This document shows positions 17,286-25,553 of a DNA stretch of 64,000 nucleotides, piece after piece. The first letter of the stretch is position 1, and every line of letters begins with the position of its first letter. The notes beneath the pieces were generated by a model that was not told the origin of the DNA, did no database searches, and was given only the letters and a program-made list of their open reading frames with translations. This stretch comes from NCEH01 sp043195095 (GTDB lineage Bacteria; Pseudomonadota; Alphaproteobacteria; Rhizobiales; Xanthobacteraceae). The DNA lies in the NCBI RefSeq assembly GCF_043195095.1, contig NZ_JBAFWN010000010.1. The stretch is one strand, 5' to 3'. A program made the translations under genes and the position numbers.

Positions 17286-17786
17286 ATGTCTCTCATCGAC
17301 ATCGAAGCTGAAGCTCCGGCTAATCCCGTGGATCTGGTGGAACGGCTCGCCGCCGTGCACGACTGGTCCTTCGAGCGTTCCGACGAGGACGAGATCACCC
17401 TCTCGCTCAACAGCCGCTGGACGGACTGCCATGTCTCGTTCCAATGGATGGATGATATCGAGGCGCTGCATCTCGCCTGTGCCTTTGACTTCAAGGTGCC
17501 GAACAACCGCCGCACCGAGGTGCTGAAGCTGCTCGCGCTCATCAACGAGCAGATGTGGCTCGGCCACTTCGACATTTGGTCGCAGGAGAGCGTCGTGATG
17601 TTCCGCCATGCCTTGGTGCTGACGGGCGGCGCGACCGCGAGCGACCGCCAGTGCGAAGCCATTCTCGGCGCCGCCATCGACGCCGTGGAACGCTATTATC
17701 CCGCGTTCCAATTCGTGGTCTGGGCCGGCAAGACCGCCCGCGAGGCCATGGACACGGCGCTTTTCGATACGGTCGGAGAAGCTTAA
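17286..17786 (+). CDS. YbjN domain-containing protein
   Basis: A 166-residue protein with the YbjN fold (type III secretion chaperone-like alpha/beta). Typical elements are a DLVERLAAVHDWSFERSDED start, HVSFQWMDDIEALHLACAFD, RRTEVLKLLALINEQMWLGHFDIW and a C-terminal AVERYYPAFQFVVWAGK segment. In enterobacteria, YbjN is linked to motility and stress responses; here function is unknown. It precedes proC by 65 bp, with a strong hairpin in the gap, and such pairing is common in Hyphomicrobiales. Confidence 0.88.
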   Translation: MSLIDIEAEAPANPVDLVERLAAVHDWSFERSDEDEITLSLNSRWTDCHVSFQWMDDIEALHLACAFDFKVPNNRRTEVLKLLALINEQMWLGHFDIWSQESVVMFRHALVLTGGATASDRQCEAILGAAIDAVERYYPAFQFVVWAGKTAREAMDTALFDTVGEA

Positions 17787-17807
17787 GACTGGGTCACCCA
17801 CGATCGC

Positions 17808-17835
17808 GCGCGGAGCCGGGCACCGGCTCCCGCGC
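17808..17835 (+). terminator. Stem-loop between the ybjN-like gene and proC
   Basis: GCGC-GGAGCCGG and CCGGCTCC-CGCGC pair around a 3-nt loop with one bulged base. There is no T-tract. It could be an attenuator or processing site that sets proC expression relative to the upstream gene. Confidence 0.45.
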
Positions 17836-17851
17836 CCATTCAGGTGTGCTC

Positions 17852-18688
17852 ATGTCGGTCGATCTTTTGAAGTCTCTGAACGGTCCGGTCGTCCTCGTGG
17901 GCGCCGGCAAGATGGGTGGAGCTCTGCTCGACGGCTGGTTCCGTCTCGGCCTTGAACCCGCCAAGGCGGTGGTGCTGGATCCCAACCTGCCGGGCCCAGC
18001 CGCAGCCGCGCTTCTTGCGCACGGGGCGCATCCCAATCCCGACCTCTCGCAGATCGCCGATCCCGCCGTGCTGGTGCTCGCGGTGAAGCCGCAGGTTGCC
18101 CCGGCGGTGCTGGCGACGGTGCGCTCTTTGGTGAAGCCAGGTACCGTCGTCGTCTCCATCATGGCCGGTCGCACCCTCGGCTTTCTTCAGGAGGCCCTGC
18201 CGCGCGGCACCGCGATCGTGCGCACCATTCCCAATACGCCCGCCGCCATCGGACATGGCATCACCGTGGCTGTTCCCAATGCGGCGGCGAATGCGGCGCA
18301 GCGCGAGGTCGCGGCCGCGCTGCTCGGAGCCGTCGGCCCGGTGGAATGGATCGAGGATGAGGATCTGATGGACGCGGCGACGGCTGTCTCCGGCTCCGGT
18401 CCCGCTTATGTGTTTCTGCTGGCCGAAACCCTCGCGAAGGCGGGTGTCGCCGCCGGCCTGCCGGCGCCGCTCGCGGATCGACTCGCGCGCGCGACCGTCT
18501 CCGGTGCCGGCGCGCTGATCGCCCAATCGGGCACCGAGCCTTCGACCTTGCGTGAGAACGTCACCTCTCCCGCCGGCACCACCGCCGCCGCGCTGGGCGT
18601 GTTGATGGATCCCGAAACCGGCTTCGCGCCACTGCTGGAAAAGGCGATCGCGGCGGCGACGCGCCGCTCGAAGGAGCTGGCGAACTGA
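17852..18688 (+). CDS. proC: Pyrroline-5-carboxylate reductase
   Basis: Last step of proline synthesis: NAD(P)H-dependent reduction of pyrroline-5-carboxylate. The 278-residue protein has the N-terminal Rossmann motif VVLVGAGKMGGALLDGW and VLAVKPQ. IVRTIPNTPAAIGHGIT and the C-terminal ProC signature region (AVSGSGPAYVFLLAE, then LRENVTSPAGTTAAAL) are both present. The frame is open upstream into the ybjN-like gene, but the ATG at 17852 gives a family-like start. A TetR-family gene follows after 84 bp. Confidence 0.96.
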   Translation: MSVDLLKSLNGPVVLVGAGKMGGALLDGWFRLGLEPAKAVVLDPNLPGPAAAALLAHGAHPNPDLSQIADPAVLVLAVKPQVAPAVLATVRSLVKPGTVVVSIMAGRTLGFLQEALPRGTAIVRTIPNTPAAIGHGITVAVPNAAANAAQREVAAALLGAVGPVEWIEDEDLMDAATAVSGSGPAYVFLLAETLAKAGVAAGLPAPLADRLARATVSGAGALIAQSGTEPSTLRENVTSPAGTTAAALGVLMDPETGFAPLLEKAIAAATRRSKELAN

Positions 18689-18772
18689 TTCTCCGCGCCG
18701 CTCCCCTTGCCGCGCGCCGGTGGAGGGGCCACCTGGATTTGGGGTCTTGAACGGGGCCTCAAGGAGCACGCC

Positions 18773-19438
18773 ATGACTTGCGAGACCACACGGGACGCGT
18801 GCCTGCGGGCGTTTCTCGACCTCCTGGCGGACCGTCCTTTCGAGCGCATCGCGCTCGCCGACGTGGCCGAGCATGCGGGCGTTCCGCTCTCGCAACTGCG
18901 GGTGGAATGCGCGTCCACCCATGATCTTCTGGAAGCCTTCGCCCGCGCTACGGATCGCCGTGTGCTGGCGGAAAGCGGCGCCGACGAATCCGGGCCGATC
19001 GAGGGGGAAAGCCCCCAGGAGCGCCTGTTCGAGGTGCTCATGCGGCGGCTCGATGCGCTGGAGCCGCATCGCGAGGCCGTACGTTCGCTCCTCGCCTCCG
19101 CCCGCCGCGATCCGCTGCTGGCGGCGCATCTGCTGAAGATCGGCACCCGTTCCCAGCACTGGATGCTGGCGGCCGCCGGCATCGACACGACGGGCCTTTC
19201 CGGCGACCTGCGCGCCCATGGTCTGGCGCTGCTGTTCGCGCGCCTCCTCGATACCTGGCTGAAGGACGAGGATCCCGGTCTCGCCCGCACCATGGCGATG
19301 CTGGACCGCGAATTGGGCACCGGGGCGAAGATGCTGGACATGCTGGATGATCTTGCCTTCATCGCGCTGCCGTGGCGCAAGCGCCGGCGCTCGGCGGTCG
19401 CGCCGCCCGCTCCTGGCGCAGAGGCGGGTTCCGCTTGA
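18773..19438 (+). CDS. TetR-family transcriptional regulator
   Basis: A 221-residue protein with a TetR-like N-terminal helix-turn-helix (about residues 5-50: ACLRAFLDLLADRPFERIALADVAEHAGVPLSQL). The long helical ligand/dimer domain includes a LDALEPHREAVRSLLASARRDP segment, and the tail is basic (ALPWRKRRRSA). An AAGGAG site precedes the ATG at 18773. The recognition helix is less canonical than in most TetR proteins (VPLSQLRVECAS). The target and ligand are not evident; it sits between proC and csaA on the same strand. Confidence 0.8.
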   Translation: MTCETTRDACLRAFLDLLADRPFERIALADVAEHAGVPLSQLRVECASTHDLLEAFARATDRRVLAESGADESGPIEGESPQERLFEVLMRRLDALEPHREAVRSLLASARRDPLLAAHLLKIGTRSQHWMLAAAGIDTTGLSGDLRAHGLALLFARLLDTWLKDEDPGLARTMAMLDRELGTGAKMLDMLDDLAFIALPWRKRRRSAVAPPAPGAEAGSA

Positions 19439-19486
19439 CCCAGCTTCGCCGCGCACTCTTTAGTCAGCGCGCACAGGAGAGCGGCG

Positions 19487-19849
19487 ATGAGCGACGACAC
19501 GGCGACCGGGACAGCGCCGATCACCTATGACGATTTCCTGAAAGTGGATATCCGCGTCGGCACCATCGTCGAGGCCGAGCCGTTTCCCCAGGCGCGCAAG
19601 CCGGCGATCAAGCTGCGCATAGATTTCGGGCCGCAGATCGGCATCAAGAAATCCTCCGCCCAGATCACGGTGCATTATGCGCCCGAGGAATTGATCGGCC
19701 GGCAAGTGGCGGCGGTGGTGAATTTTCCCCCGCGCCAGATCGGCCCCTTCATGTCGGAAGTGCTGACGCTGGGCTTTCCCGATCCCGACGGTGCCGTGGT
19801 GCTGATCGGTCCGAGCCATGTGGTGCCGGACGGGGGGCGCCTCTTCTGA
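19487..19849 (+). CDS. csaA: CsaA-type tRNA-binding protein
   Basis: A 120-residue protein formed by one EMAP/Myf-like tRNA-binding OB fold: FLKVDIRVGTIVEAEPFPQARKP, then LRIDFGPQIGIKKSSAQIT, YAPEELIGRQVAAVVNFPPRQIG and SEVLTLGF. These are the diagnostic CsaA segments. CsaA was described as a secretion-related chaperone in Bacillus, and the fold binds tRNA. Its function in alphaproteobacteria is uncertain. It converges with fae across a short hairpin-containing gap. Confidence 0.93.
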   Translation: MSDDTATGTAPITYDDFLKVDIRVGTIVEAEPFPQARKPAIKLRIDFGPQIGIKKSSAQITVHYAPEELIGRQVAAVVNFPPRQIGPFMSEVLTLGFPDPDGAVVLIGPSHVVPDGGRLF

Positions 19850-19856
19850 AGAGGCC

Positions 19857-19880
19857 GGCAGCCCGGCGGACCGGGCTGCC
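19857..19880. terminator. Stem-loop between convergent csaA and fae
   Basis: GGCAGCCCGG and CCGGGCTGCC form a perfect 10-bp stem with a CGGA loop. It lies between two convergent genes and can act on both strands; no T-tract follows. Confidence 0.6.
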
Positions 19881-19901
19881 GCGAGGGCTGGGACCCGCGC
19901 C

Positions 19902-20411
19902 TCAGGAGGCCGCGAACGGGTGGTGCGCGGTCTTCGCCTTGGCCACCACGTCGGCCGCCTTGGGCTCGCCGCTGACCGCGCGCGCGATGGCTTCCTTGGT
20001 GGCCTGGTAGTTGAACTGCTGGATTTTCGCGTCGTCCGTGGCTTCCCAATGGATGAACACGCCGACGCAGATGAAGATGTCGTCGGCTTCCTCCGCGGGA
20101 ATGGTGCCGTCCTCGACGGAATCGATCACCGCCTTGGCCACAGCATATTGGGCGGGGCCGAACATCTGCACCGCCTGGCGCGCGTCCTTGATGGTGACCT
20201 TGTTGAACAGCACCGTATTGGGCTTGGCCAGCAGGTTCGGTTCCACCACCGCGAGCAGGGTGGTGAAGCCGTCCTTGTTGTTGGTCAGCGCATTGACGAA
20301 GGCGGTTTCGGCCGAGGAGCCGCGCGGGCCCATGATCAGGTCGATGTGCGCCACTTCATTGCCGTCGCCGACAAGAGACTCGCCGACCAACAGCTTGTTG
20401 ATCTTCGCCAT
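19902..20411 (-). CDS. fae: Formaldehyde-activating enzyme
   Basis: Condenses formaldehyde with tetrahydromethanopterin, the entry step of H4MPT-linked formaldehyde oxidation in methylotrophs. The 169-residue protein carries family motifs: LLVGESLVGDGNEVAHIDL, with the catalytic His region, then NALTNNKDGFTTLLAVVEPNL, TLFNKVTIKD-type sequence and ADDIFICVGVFIHWEA. The other H4MPT pathway genes (mch, mtdB, fhc) are not adjacent, so this is a stand-alone copy. Length and motifs favour true Fae rather than the Fae-like homologues. Its promoter should lie in the 217-bp gap upstream. Confidence 0.94.
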   Translation of the reverse strand: MAKINKLLVGESLVGDGNEVAHIDLIMGPRGSSAETAFVNALTNNKDGFTTLLAVVEPNLLAKPNTVLFNKVTIKDARQAVQMFGPAQYAVAKAVIDSVEDGTIPAEEADDIFICVGVFIHWEATDDAKIQQFNYQATKEAIARAVSGEPKAADVVAKAKTAHHPFAAS

Positions 20412-20628
20412 GAGAGCTTTCTCCGTGCGTGAAAAGACCGAGACGCCGCGCCTGGGTGCGCGGTCCGTTGTGCCTCGGCTATCCTTGTTGCGGCGTTCGG
20501 CGACGCGTCGAACCGGTTGGCCAGATAGCGCTTTGACCCGGCGAGCCTAAGCCCGCCGCAGGTGTGTGTGCAAGCGGCGCACAGGCGCCGCGCACCGCAC
20601 CGCGCATCGGCGCCGCGCGGCGCGGGAT

Positions 20629-21909
20629 CTATCTGACCTCGAAAGGAATATTCCCGGTGGCCGCCGCGCCGCGCCCGTCGCGCAAGGTCACGAACAGGCG
20701 ATATTGACCGGCGCCGAGCCCCTGGATCCGAACGCTGTTCAGCGTCGGATCGTGCAGCCCCTCGGGAAACAGCGGGGGCACCGGCTCGGCATCGCCACCG
20801 ACGCCGCGCACCGTGGTTTCGCCCATGATCTGCCATTCCACCTTCAGCGGGTCGCCGTCCGGGTCGGTCGCGGTCAGGGTCACCTGCACGGCGCTCGTGC
20901 GATCGAAGCTATTGGGGCCGCGCAACTGAAGGGAGAGGATGCGCGGCGCATGATTGATGCCGATCGGAAGGCTGCCGTCCAGCTTGCCCTTCGGATCCGC
21001 CGGCGGCTGGCCGCCCCAGGCCTCGGCCATGGCCTCCACCGTTTCGGTCCATTCGCCGGAGGGCAGGAACAGGCTGTGCCAGGTGGGCGTCACCTCCTGC
21101 TTCTGGCCCCAATAGAAGGGCAGGGCGCCGGTATGGCTCTGCTTGAGTGCGGTCAGATACTTGCGCACCTGGTCGGCCTTGGCGGTGGAGGTGGGCTCGA
21201 AGGGGGCCCCCCATGCGGTCTTGCCGGCCTGCCATTGGCCGAGCGCGCCGAGCTCGGTGACGATGATGGGGCCGGTCCATCCCTGCGTGCGGGCGCGGCC
21301 GACGATGGTGAGGAGGCTATCGCCGTAGGCGTTGAGGCCGAGCACATCAATGCTTGGGGCCAGCCGCTTGAGGGTCGCGACCTTGTCGGTGCCGGTATCG
21401 GCCAGAACGGCCATCACCGGATGGGCGGGGTCCAGCGTCTTGACCAGTTTCGCGGCCTGCTCGATCGCCGGCCACACCGGCTCGGCCTCCGCCGGGGTCA
21501 GCTCGGTCTCGACCTCATTGCCGACGCCCCAGAGCAGCAGGGCCGGATGGGTGCGGTAACGCTCGACCATGCGCTGCAACTCGGCCAGTTGCCCTTCCGC
21601 CGCGGCGCGATCGCCATAATTGAAGCCGCGCCGGGGATGCTCCAGCCAGAAGCCGACGATGACCTTCAGCCCTGCGCGCTGGGCGCTGTCGAGGATGTCG
21701 CCGGGGTCCTGGCCGTAGGTGCGCACCACGTTCGCGCCGGTCGCCTTGAGGTCCGCCAGCCGTTTCACGCCGGCCGCGCCATTGGGCACGAAGGGCACGC
21801 CGTCCAGCAGCAGCTCGGTGCCACGAACGGTGACGCCGCTCGCCATCACCGGGGATGCGCCCGCGAGCGCGAGCAGAAACGAAAGGGCGGACGCAAGGGT
21901 AAGACGCAC
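20629..21909 (-). CDS. Secreted glycoside hydrolase, GH2-like TIM barrel
   Basis: A 426-residue secreted protein. It starts at a GTG with an AGGAG site six bases ahead and has a signal peptide (LTLASALSFLLALAGASPVMA). The middle (about 25-310) reads as a clan GH-A TIM barrel. GTELLLDGVPFVPNGAAG and ANVVRTYGQD are typical early strands. WGVGNEVE offers the acid/base Glu and IIVTELGALG the nucleophile Glu. The C-terminal 110 residues resemble an Ig/cadherin-like beta domain (TLTATDPDGDPLKVEWQI...GQYRLFVTLRDGRG). Homologues are usually called GH2 TIM-barrel or beta-glucanosyltransferase-like; the substrate is unknown, probably an exported or cell-surface glucan. Confidence 0.8.
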   Translation of the reverse strand: MRLTLASALSFLLALAGASPVMASGVTVRGTELLLDGVPFVPNGAAGVKRLADLKATGANVVRTYGQDPGDILDSAQRAGLKVIVGFWLEHPRRGFNYGDRAAAEGQLAELQRMVERYRTHPALLLWGVGNEVETELTPAEAEPVWPAIEQAAKLVKTLDPAHPVMAVLADTGTDKVATLKRLAPSIDVLGLNAYGDSLLTIVGRARTQGWTGPIIVTELGALGQWQAGKTAWGAPFEPTSTAKADQVRKYLTALKQSHTGALPFYWGQKQEVTPTWHSLFLPSGEWTETVEAMAEAWGGQPPADPKGKLDGSLPIGINHAPRILSLQLRGPNSFDRTSAVQVTLTATDPDGDPLKVEWQIMGETTVRGVGGDAEPVPPLFPEGLHDPTLNSVRIQGLGAGQYRLFVTLRDGRGAAATGNIPFEVR

Positions 21910-22070
21910 GGGCGACTCCTGAGGAACGGGCGCTGACTGCAGATAAGATCCATGACGCAGAGGAAGACAAGCGAAGCACGCTCACCTTATTGTGGCAAAG
22001 GCCGCTCTGCGCGCGATGCAGACAAGACGGCAAAGGCTCGCACCGAGCCGAATAACAGGAGGACGCCCGC

Positions 22071-23438
22071 ATGAATCTTGCCCGCAAACTCAAAGCCCGT
22101 GCCGCCGAAGGCCGCCCCGTGCGGGTCGGCCTCATTGGCGCCGGCAAGTTTGGTTCGATGTTTCTGGCCCAGGTGCGCACGACTCCGGGCATGCATCTGC
22201 TCGGCATCGCCGATCTGTCTGGGAGCCGGGCCCGTGCGGCCTTGACGCAGACCGGCTGGGACGTGGAGAGCGCGGTCGCCGCCGATTTCGACACCGCCCG
22301 CCGCACCGGCGGCACGGTGATCACCGAGGACGCGAATGCGCTGATCGCCGCCGACGGGCTGGAAGTGATCGTGGACGCCACGGGCAGCCCTTCTGCCGGC
22401 ATCCGCCATGCGCTCGCCGCCATCGAGCACGGCCGCCATGTGGTGATGGTGACGGTGGAGGCGGACGTCCTCGCCGGTCCGCTGCTGGCGCGCCGCGCCG
22501 ATGCGGCCGGCGTGGTCTATGCGGCCGCTTATGGCGACCAGCCGGCGCTGGTCTGCGAGATGGTGGACTGGGCGCAGACGTGTGGCTTCCGGGTGGTGGC
22601 GGCGGGCAAGGGCACGCGTCATCTGCCCATTTTTCACCAATCCACCCCGCAGACCGTATGGAAGAACCTCGCCATTTCCGAGGAGATGGCGCAGGCCGGC
22701 GGGATGAACCCGCAGATGTTCAACTCGTTCGTGGACGGCACCAAATCCGCCATCGAGATGGCCGCGATCTCCAACATGACGGGATTAAAGGCGCCGCGCG
22801 ACGGCCTGCTGTTCCCGCCCTGCGGCGTCGACGACCTGCCGCGCGTCCTGTGCCCGCGTGCCGACGGGGGAATCCTGGAGGAGGCAGGCATGGTGGAAGT
22901 GGTCTCCTCGCTGGAGACCGACGGGCGGCCCGTGTTCCGCGACTTGCGCTGGGGGGTCTATGTGGTTCTGGAGGCCGACCCCTCGCAGCGCGGAGATTAT
23001 TCGCGGCGTTGCTTCAAGGAATACGGGATGATTACCGATCCCTCCGGTCGCTATACTGCGCTTTACCGTCCGTTCCATCTCATTGGCATGGAGCTTGGCG
23101 TTTCGGTGGCGGCGGCGGCCTTGCGGCACGAGGCGACGGGAAGCGCCATCGGCTTCTTTTCCGATGTGGTGGCCACCGCCAAGCGTGACCTGAAGGCGGG
23201 CGAAATGCTCGACGGGGAGGGCGGCTATACGGTCTATGGGCGGATTATGCGGGCAAGGGATTCCCTGCGCGACGGCGTGTTGCCGATCGGCCTCGCCCAT
23301 CATGTAAAACTCAGACACGACGTTGCGAAAGGACAGGCGGTGCGCTGGGCGGACGTGGAGATCGCCGACAGCGACACGGTGCGGTTCCGCCGCCAGATGG
23401 AGGCCGAATTCGCGGCTGCAGAGCCGCTTCCGGCCTGA
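22071..23438 (+). CDS. NAD(P)-dependent oxidoreductase with SAF domain (homoserine-dehydrogenase-like)
   Basis: A 455-residue cytoplasmic enzyme. The N-terminal Rossmann fold (about 18-150) has VRVGLIGAGKFGSMFLAQV and VIVDATGSPSAGIRHALAAIEHG, as in homoserine dehydrogenase-like and Gfo/Idh/MocA proteins. The middle has a distinctive KGTRHLPIFHQSTP segment. The C-terminus (about 375-440) is a SAF-like region (VATAKRDLKAGEMLDGEGGYTVYG). Relatives occur in polyol and branched-sugar catabolism, but the substrate here is not evident. An AGGAGG site precedes the ATG. It is divergent from the glycoside hydrolase gene and 98 bp before a phosphoesterase gene. Confidence 0.85.
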   Translation: MNLARKLKARAAEGRPVRVGLIGAGKFGSMFLAQVRTTPGMHLLGIADLSGSRARAALTQTGWDVESAVAADFDTARRTGGTVITEDANALIAADGLEVIVDATGSPSAGIRHALAAIEHGRHVVMVTVEADVLAGPLLARRADAAGVVYAAAYGDQPALVCEMVDWAQTCGFRVVAAGKGTRHLPIFHQSTPQTVWKNLAISEEMAQAGGMNPQMFNSFVDGTKSAIEMAAISNMTGLKAPRDGLLFPPCGVDDLPRVLCPRADGGILEEAGMVEVVSSLETDGRPVFRDLRWGVYVVLEADPSQRGDYSRRCFKEYGMITDPSGRYTALYRPFHLIGMELGVSVAAAALRHEATGSAIGFFSDVVATAKRDLKAGEMLDGEGGYTVYGRIMRARDSLRDGVLPIGLAHHVKLRHDVAKGQAVRWADVEIADSDTVRFRRQMEAEFAAAEPLPA

Positions 23439-23535
23439 TTTTCCGGAACTTTCCACCGCCGGCGCGAGTCCTGCTCGCGCCGGCTCCAGCGATGGTTTAA
23501 GCAGGGCGCCGCAAGGATCGGAAGGACCGCCCGCA

Positions 23536-24456
23536 ATGTTCGTGCTCGCCCATCTCTCCGACCCGCACCTTGGCCCCATCCCCGAGGCGCGGCTCTCCGA
23601 AATCCTGGGCAAGCGTTTTTTCGGCTTCATGAATTGGATCGGCGCCCGGCGGCGGAACTTCGGCGCGGCCACCCTCGCCGGGCTGATGGACGACCTCAAG
23701 CTCCAGGCCCCGGACCATATCGCCGTCACCGGGGACCTGGTGAATCTCAGCCTGCCGAGCGAATTCGACACCGGCGCGACCTTCCTGGCATCGCTCGGGA
23801 CCCCGCAGGACGTTTCGGTCATCCCCGGCAACCATGATGCCTATGTCCGCTCCGCCTTGAGCTATCATCTCGAACGATGGGCGCCATTCCTGGCGGGCGA
23901 CGATTCCAGCCCGGATACGCCGCTGGATGTGGGCTCCTTCCCTTATGTGCGGCGGCGCGGGCCGGTGGCGCTGGTGGGGGTCTCCACGGCGATTCCCACG
24001 GCGGTGTTCCTGGCCAGCGGGGAAGTCGGAGAGGCGCAGTTGGAACGCCTGCGCGCGCTCTTGATATCGTTGAAGGAAGAAGGCCTGTTCCGGGTGGTGA
24101 TGATCCATCATCCGCCGGTCGGCGAGCGCCATTATCACCGCGATCTGCGCGATGCGGCGGCGTTCCGGCGGGTGGTGGCGGAGGTGGGCGCCGAACTCGT
24201 GCTCCATGGCCATGACCACCGCGCCTCGCTCGGCGTCATAGAGAGCGTGGACGGGCCGGTGCCGGTGGTGGGGGTGCCTTCCGCGTCAGCCGGGCCGGAG
24301 GACGGGCGGGGGCCTGGCCGCTATAATCTCTATCGCATTTCCGGCGCGCCCGGCGCCTGGCAGTGCGAGATGGAAAGCCGGGGCTATGCTGCGGGCGACA
24401 CCGCTGTCGCCCGGCGCGAGTTGCGCCAGCTCGTGGGCTCCGAAACCCAAAGCTGA
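23536..24456 (+). CDS. Calcineurin-like metallophosphoesterase
   Basis: A 306-residue cytoplasmic phosphoesterase with a complete dimetal site: the first motif LAHLSDPHLG, AVTGDLVN, VIPGNHDAY, VMIHHPPVG, and HGHDHRASLG near the C-terminus. This set is typical of class III cyclic-nucleotide or phosphodiester hydrolases, but specificity cannot be read from sequence. The start at 23536 is chosen because MFVLAHLSDPH is the family N-terminus; the open frame extends into the preceding gene. It is probably co-transcribed with the SAF-domain oxidoreductase. Confidence 0.92.
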   Translation: MFVLAHLSDPHLGPIPEARLSEILGKRFFGFMNWIGARRRNFGAATLAGLMDDLKLQAPDHIAVTGDLVNLSLPSEFDTGATFLASLGTPQDVSVIPGNHDAYVRSALSYHLERWAPFLAGDDSSPDTPLDVGSFPYVRRRGPVALVGVSTAIPTAVFLASGEVGEAQLERLRALLISLKEEGLFRVVMIHHPPVGERHYHRDLRDAAAFRRVVAEVGAELVLHGHDHRASLGVIESVDGPVPVVGVPSASAGPEDGRGPGRYNLYRISGAPGAWQCEMESRGYAAGDTAVARRELRQLVGSETQS

Positions 24457-24533
24457 CCGCGCGCCTGGGGCGCGCCTTTCCAAAGTGTAATGTTGATGAA
24501 CATGTATTCAGTAACGTCTTAAGCAGAGCTATA

Positions 24534-24556
24534 TTTAAGTTACCGAAGTTTAAGTT
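24534..24556. promoter_or_regulatory. Direct repeats upstream of the Spy-like gene
   Basis: TTTAAGTT occurs at 24534-24541 and 24549-24556, a 15-bp period, in a locally AT-rich leader. This is the kind of tandem half-site used by OmpR-class response regulators, but no regulator can be named. Confidence 0.35.
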
Positions 24557-24605
24557 GCGAAATTACGCTGCGAATATAAGAATCAAGTCATCCCAGGAGG
24601 ATGAC

Positions 24606-25172
24606 ATGAAGACCTCGATTATCGCCGCAGCCACCGCCGCCGTTCTTGCAAGCTCGCTCGCCGGTTTCGCGACCAGCGCTTCCGCACAGAACGCCGCGCC
24701 CGCGACCCAGGCGACGCCCGCTTCCCCCGCCCCGGCGGCCAAGGGCCCGGCGGGCGGTTCGGAAGATCATGGCGGCTGGCGTCCGAGCCCGGCCGACCGC
24801 GCCGCGCTGACCGACGCCCGCATCGCCGCCATCAAGATCGGCCTGAAGCTCACCCCCGAGCAGGAAAAGCTTTGGCCGGCGGTGGAAACCACCTTGCGCG
24901 ACGTCGCCAAGGAGCGGGCCGCCCGGTTCGCCGCGTTCCAGGCCGAACGCAAGCAGGGCGCCAAGCCGGACGCGATCGAGCGTCTGCGCGATGCGGCCAA
25001 GGGGCTCAATGCCCGTGCGGCCGATCTGGTGAAGATCGCCGATGCGGCCGATCCGCTCTACAAGACCCTCGACGAGGGCCAGAAGCGCCGGCTCCAGATC
25101 CTCGTGCGCCAGGAAATGCCGCGTGGCCCGGGCCACAAGATGCACGAGGGCCGGCCGCATCAGCGCGGTTGA
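24606..25172 (+). CDS. Spy/CpxP-like LTXXQ-motif periplasmic protein
   Basis: A 188-residue exported protein: Sec signal at residues 1-30 (TAAVLASSLAGFATSASA), a Pro/Ala-rich spacer, then a mostly helical domain. The first motif is LKLTPEQEKLWPAVE and the second LDEGQKRRLQILV, the two LTxxQ-type motifs that define the Spy/CpxP family of periplasmic chaperones and stress sensors. Charged, His-rich residues near the C-terminus (GHKMHEGRPHQRG) might bind metal. The chosen ATG at 24606 has a CCAGGAGG site. It has its own AT-rich promoter region and a strong terminator, so it is a single-gene unit. Confidence 0.85.
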   Translation: MKTSIIAAATAAVLASSLAGFATSASAQNAAPATQATPASPAPAAKGPAGGSEDHGGWRPSPADRAALTDARIAAIKIGLKLTPEQEKLWPAVETTLRDVAKERAARFAAFQAERKQGAKPDAIERLRDAAKGLNARAADLVKIADAADPLYKTLDEGQKRRLQILVRQEMPRGPGHKMHEGRPHQRG

Positions 25173-25553
25173 TCCCGCACCCCATGGCGGCGCCGTGCGT
25201 GGCCGCCATGGGCCCTAAGGGAACAATCAAGACCGGTAGGAACGCGCGAACGCCAGCCTTCAGAGGCTGGCGTTTTTCTTTTGCGTACGGGAGGGAAGCG
25301 CCGGGTCAAGGCGTGCTCGGTCCCCAGCGGCTGACCCAAGGTGCCCTCGGTCGTCATCGCCGGAGAACCGCACGCAGGCACCACTCATGAACGTCACGCA
25401 TGGACGACGTGACGAAGATTGATTTTTCGTTGGTTCCGCTCGGTCATAGTCTGCGTTAATCGGAGGCTGGCTTCCCCTGTCGGCGCGCTGCCAGGGCCTC
25501 TTGTTTGATTTCCGGGGCGGGACAATCCGCTCCGCGCCCCCAGGTGACCGGCA
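25173..25553. other. Intergenic region after the Spy-like gene
   Basis: It holds the terminator of the Spy-like gene near its left end. The remainder (about 25290-25553) shows no credible coding potential, RNA gene or repeat on either strand; it presumably contains the promoter of the MFS transporter gene. Confidence 0.5.
25249..25280 (+). terminator. Intrinsic terminator of the Spy-like gene
   Basis: AACGCCAGCCT and AGGCTGGCGTT form a perfect 11-bp stem with a TCAG loop, followed by TTTCTTTT. This is a textbook rho-independent terminator. Confidence 0.92.

Noticed and set aside
20566..21936. 456-residue plus-strand frame opposite the glycoside hydrolase
   Set aside because: The minus-strand frame has a signal peptide, ribosome site and catalytic motifs; the plus frame has none.
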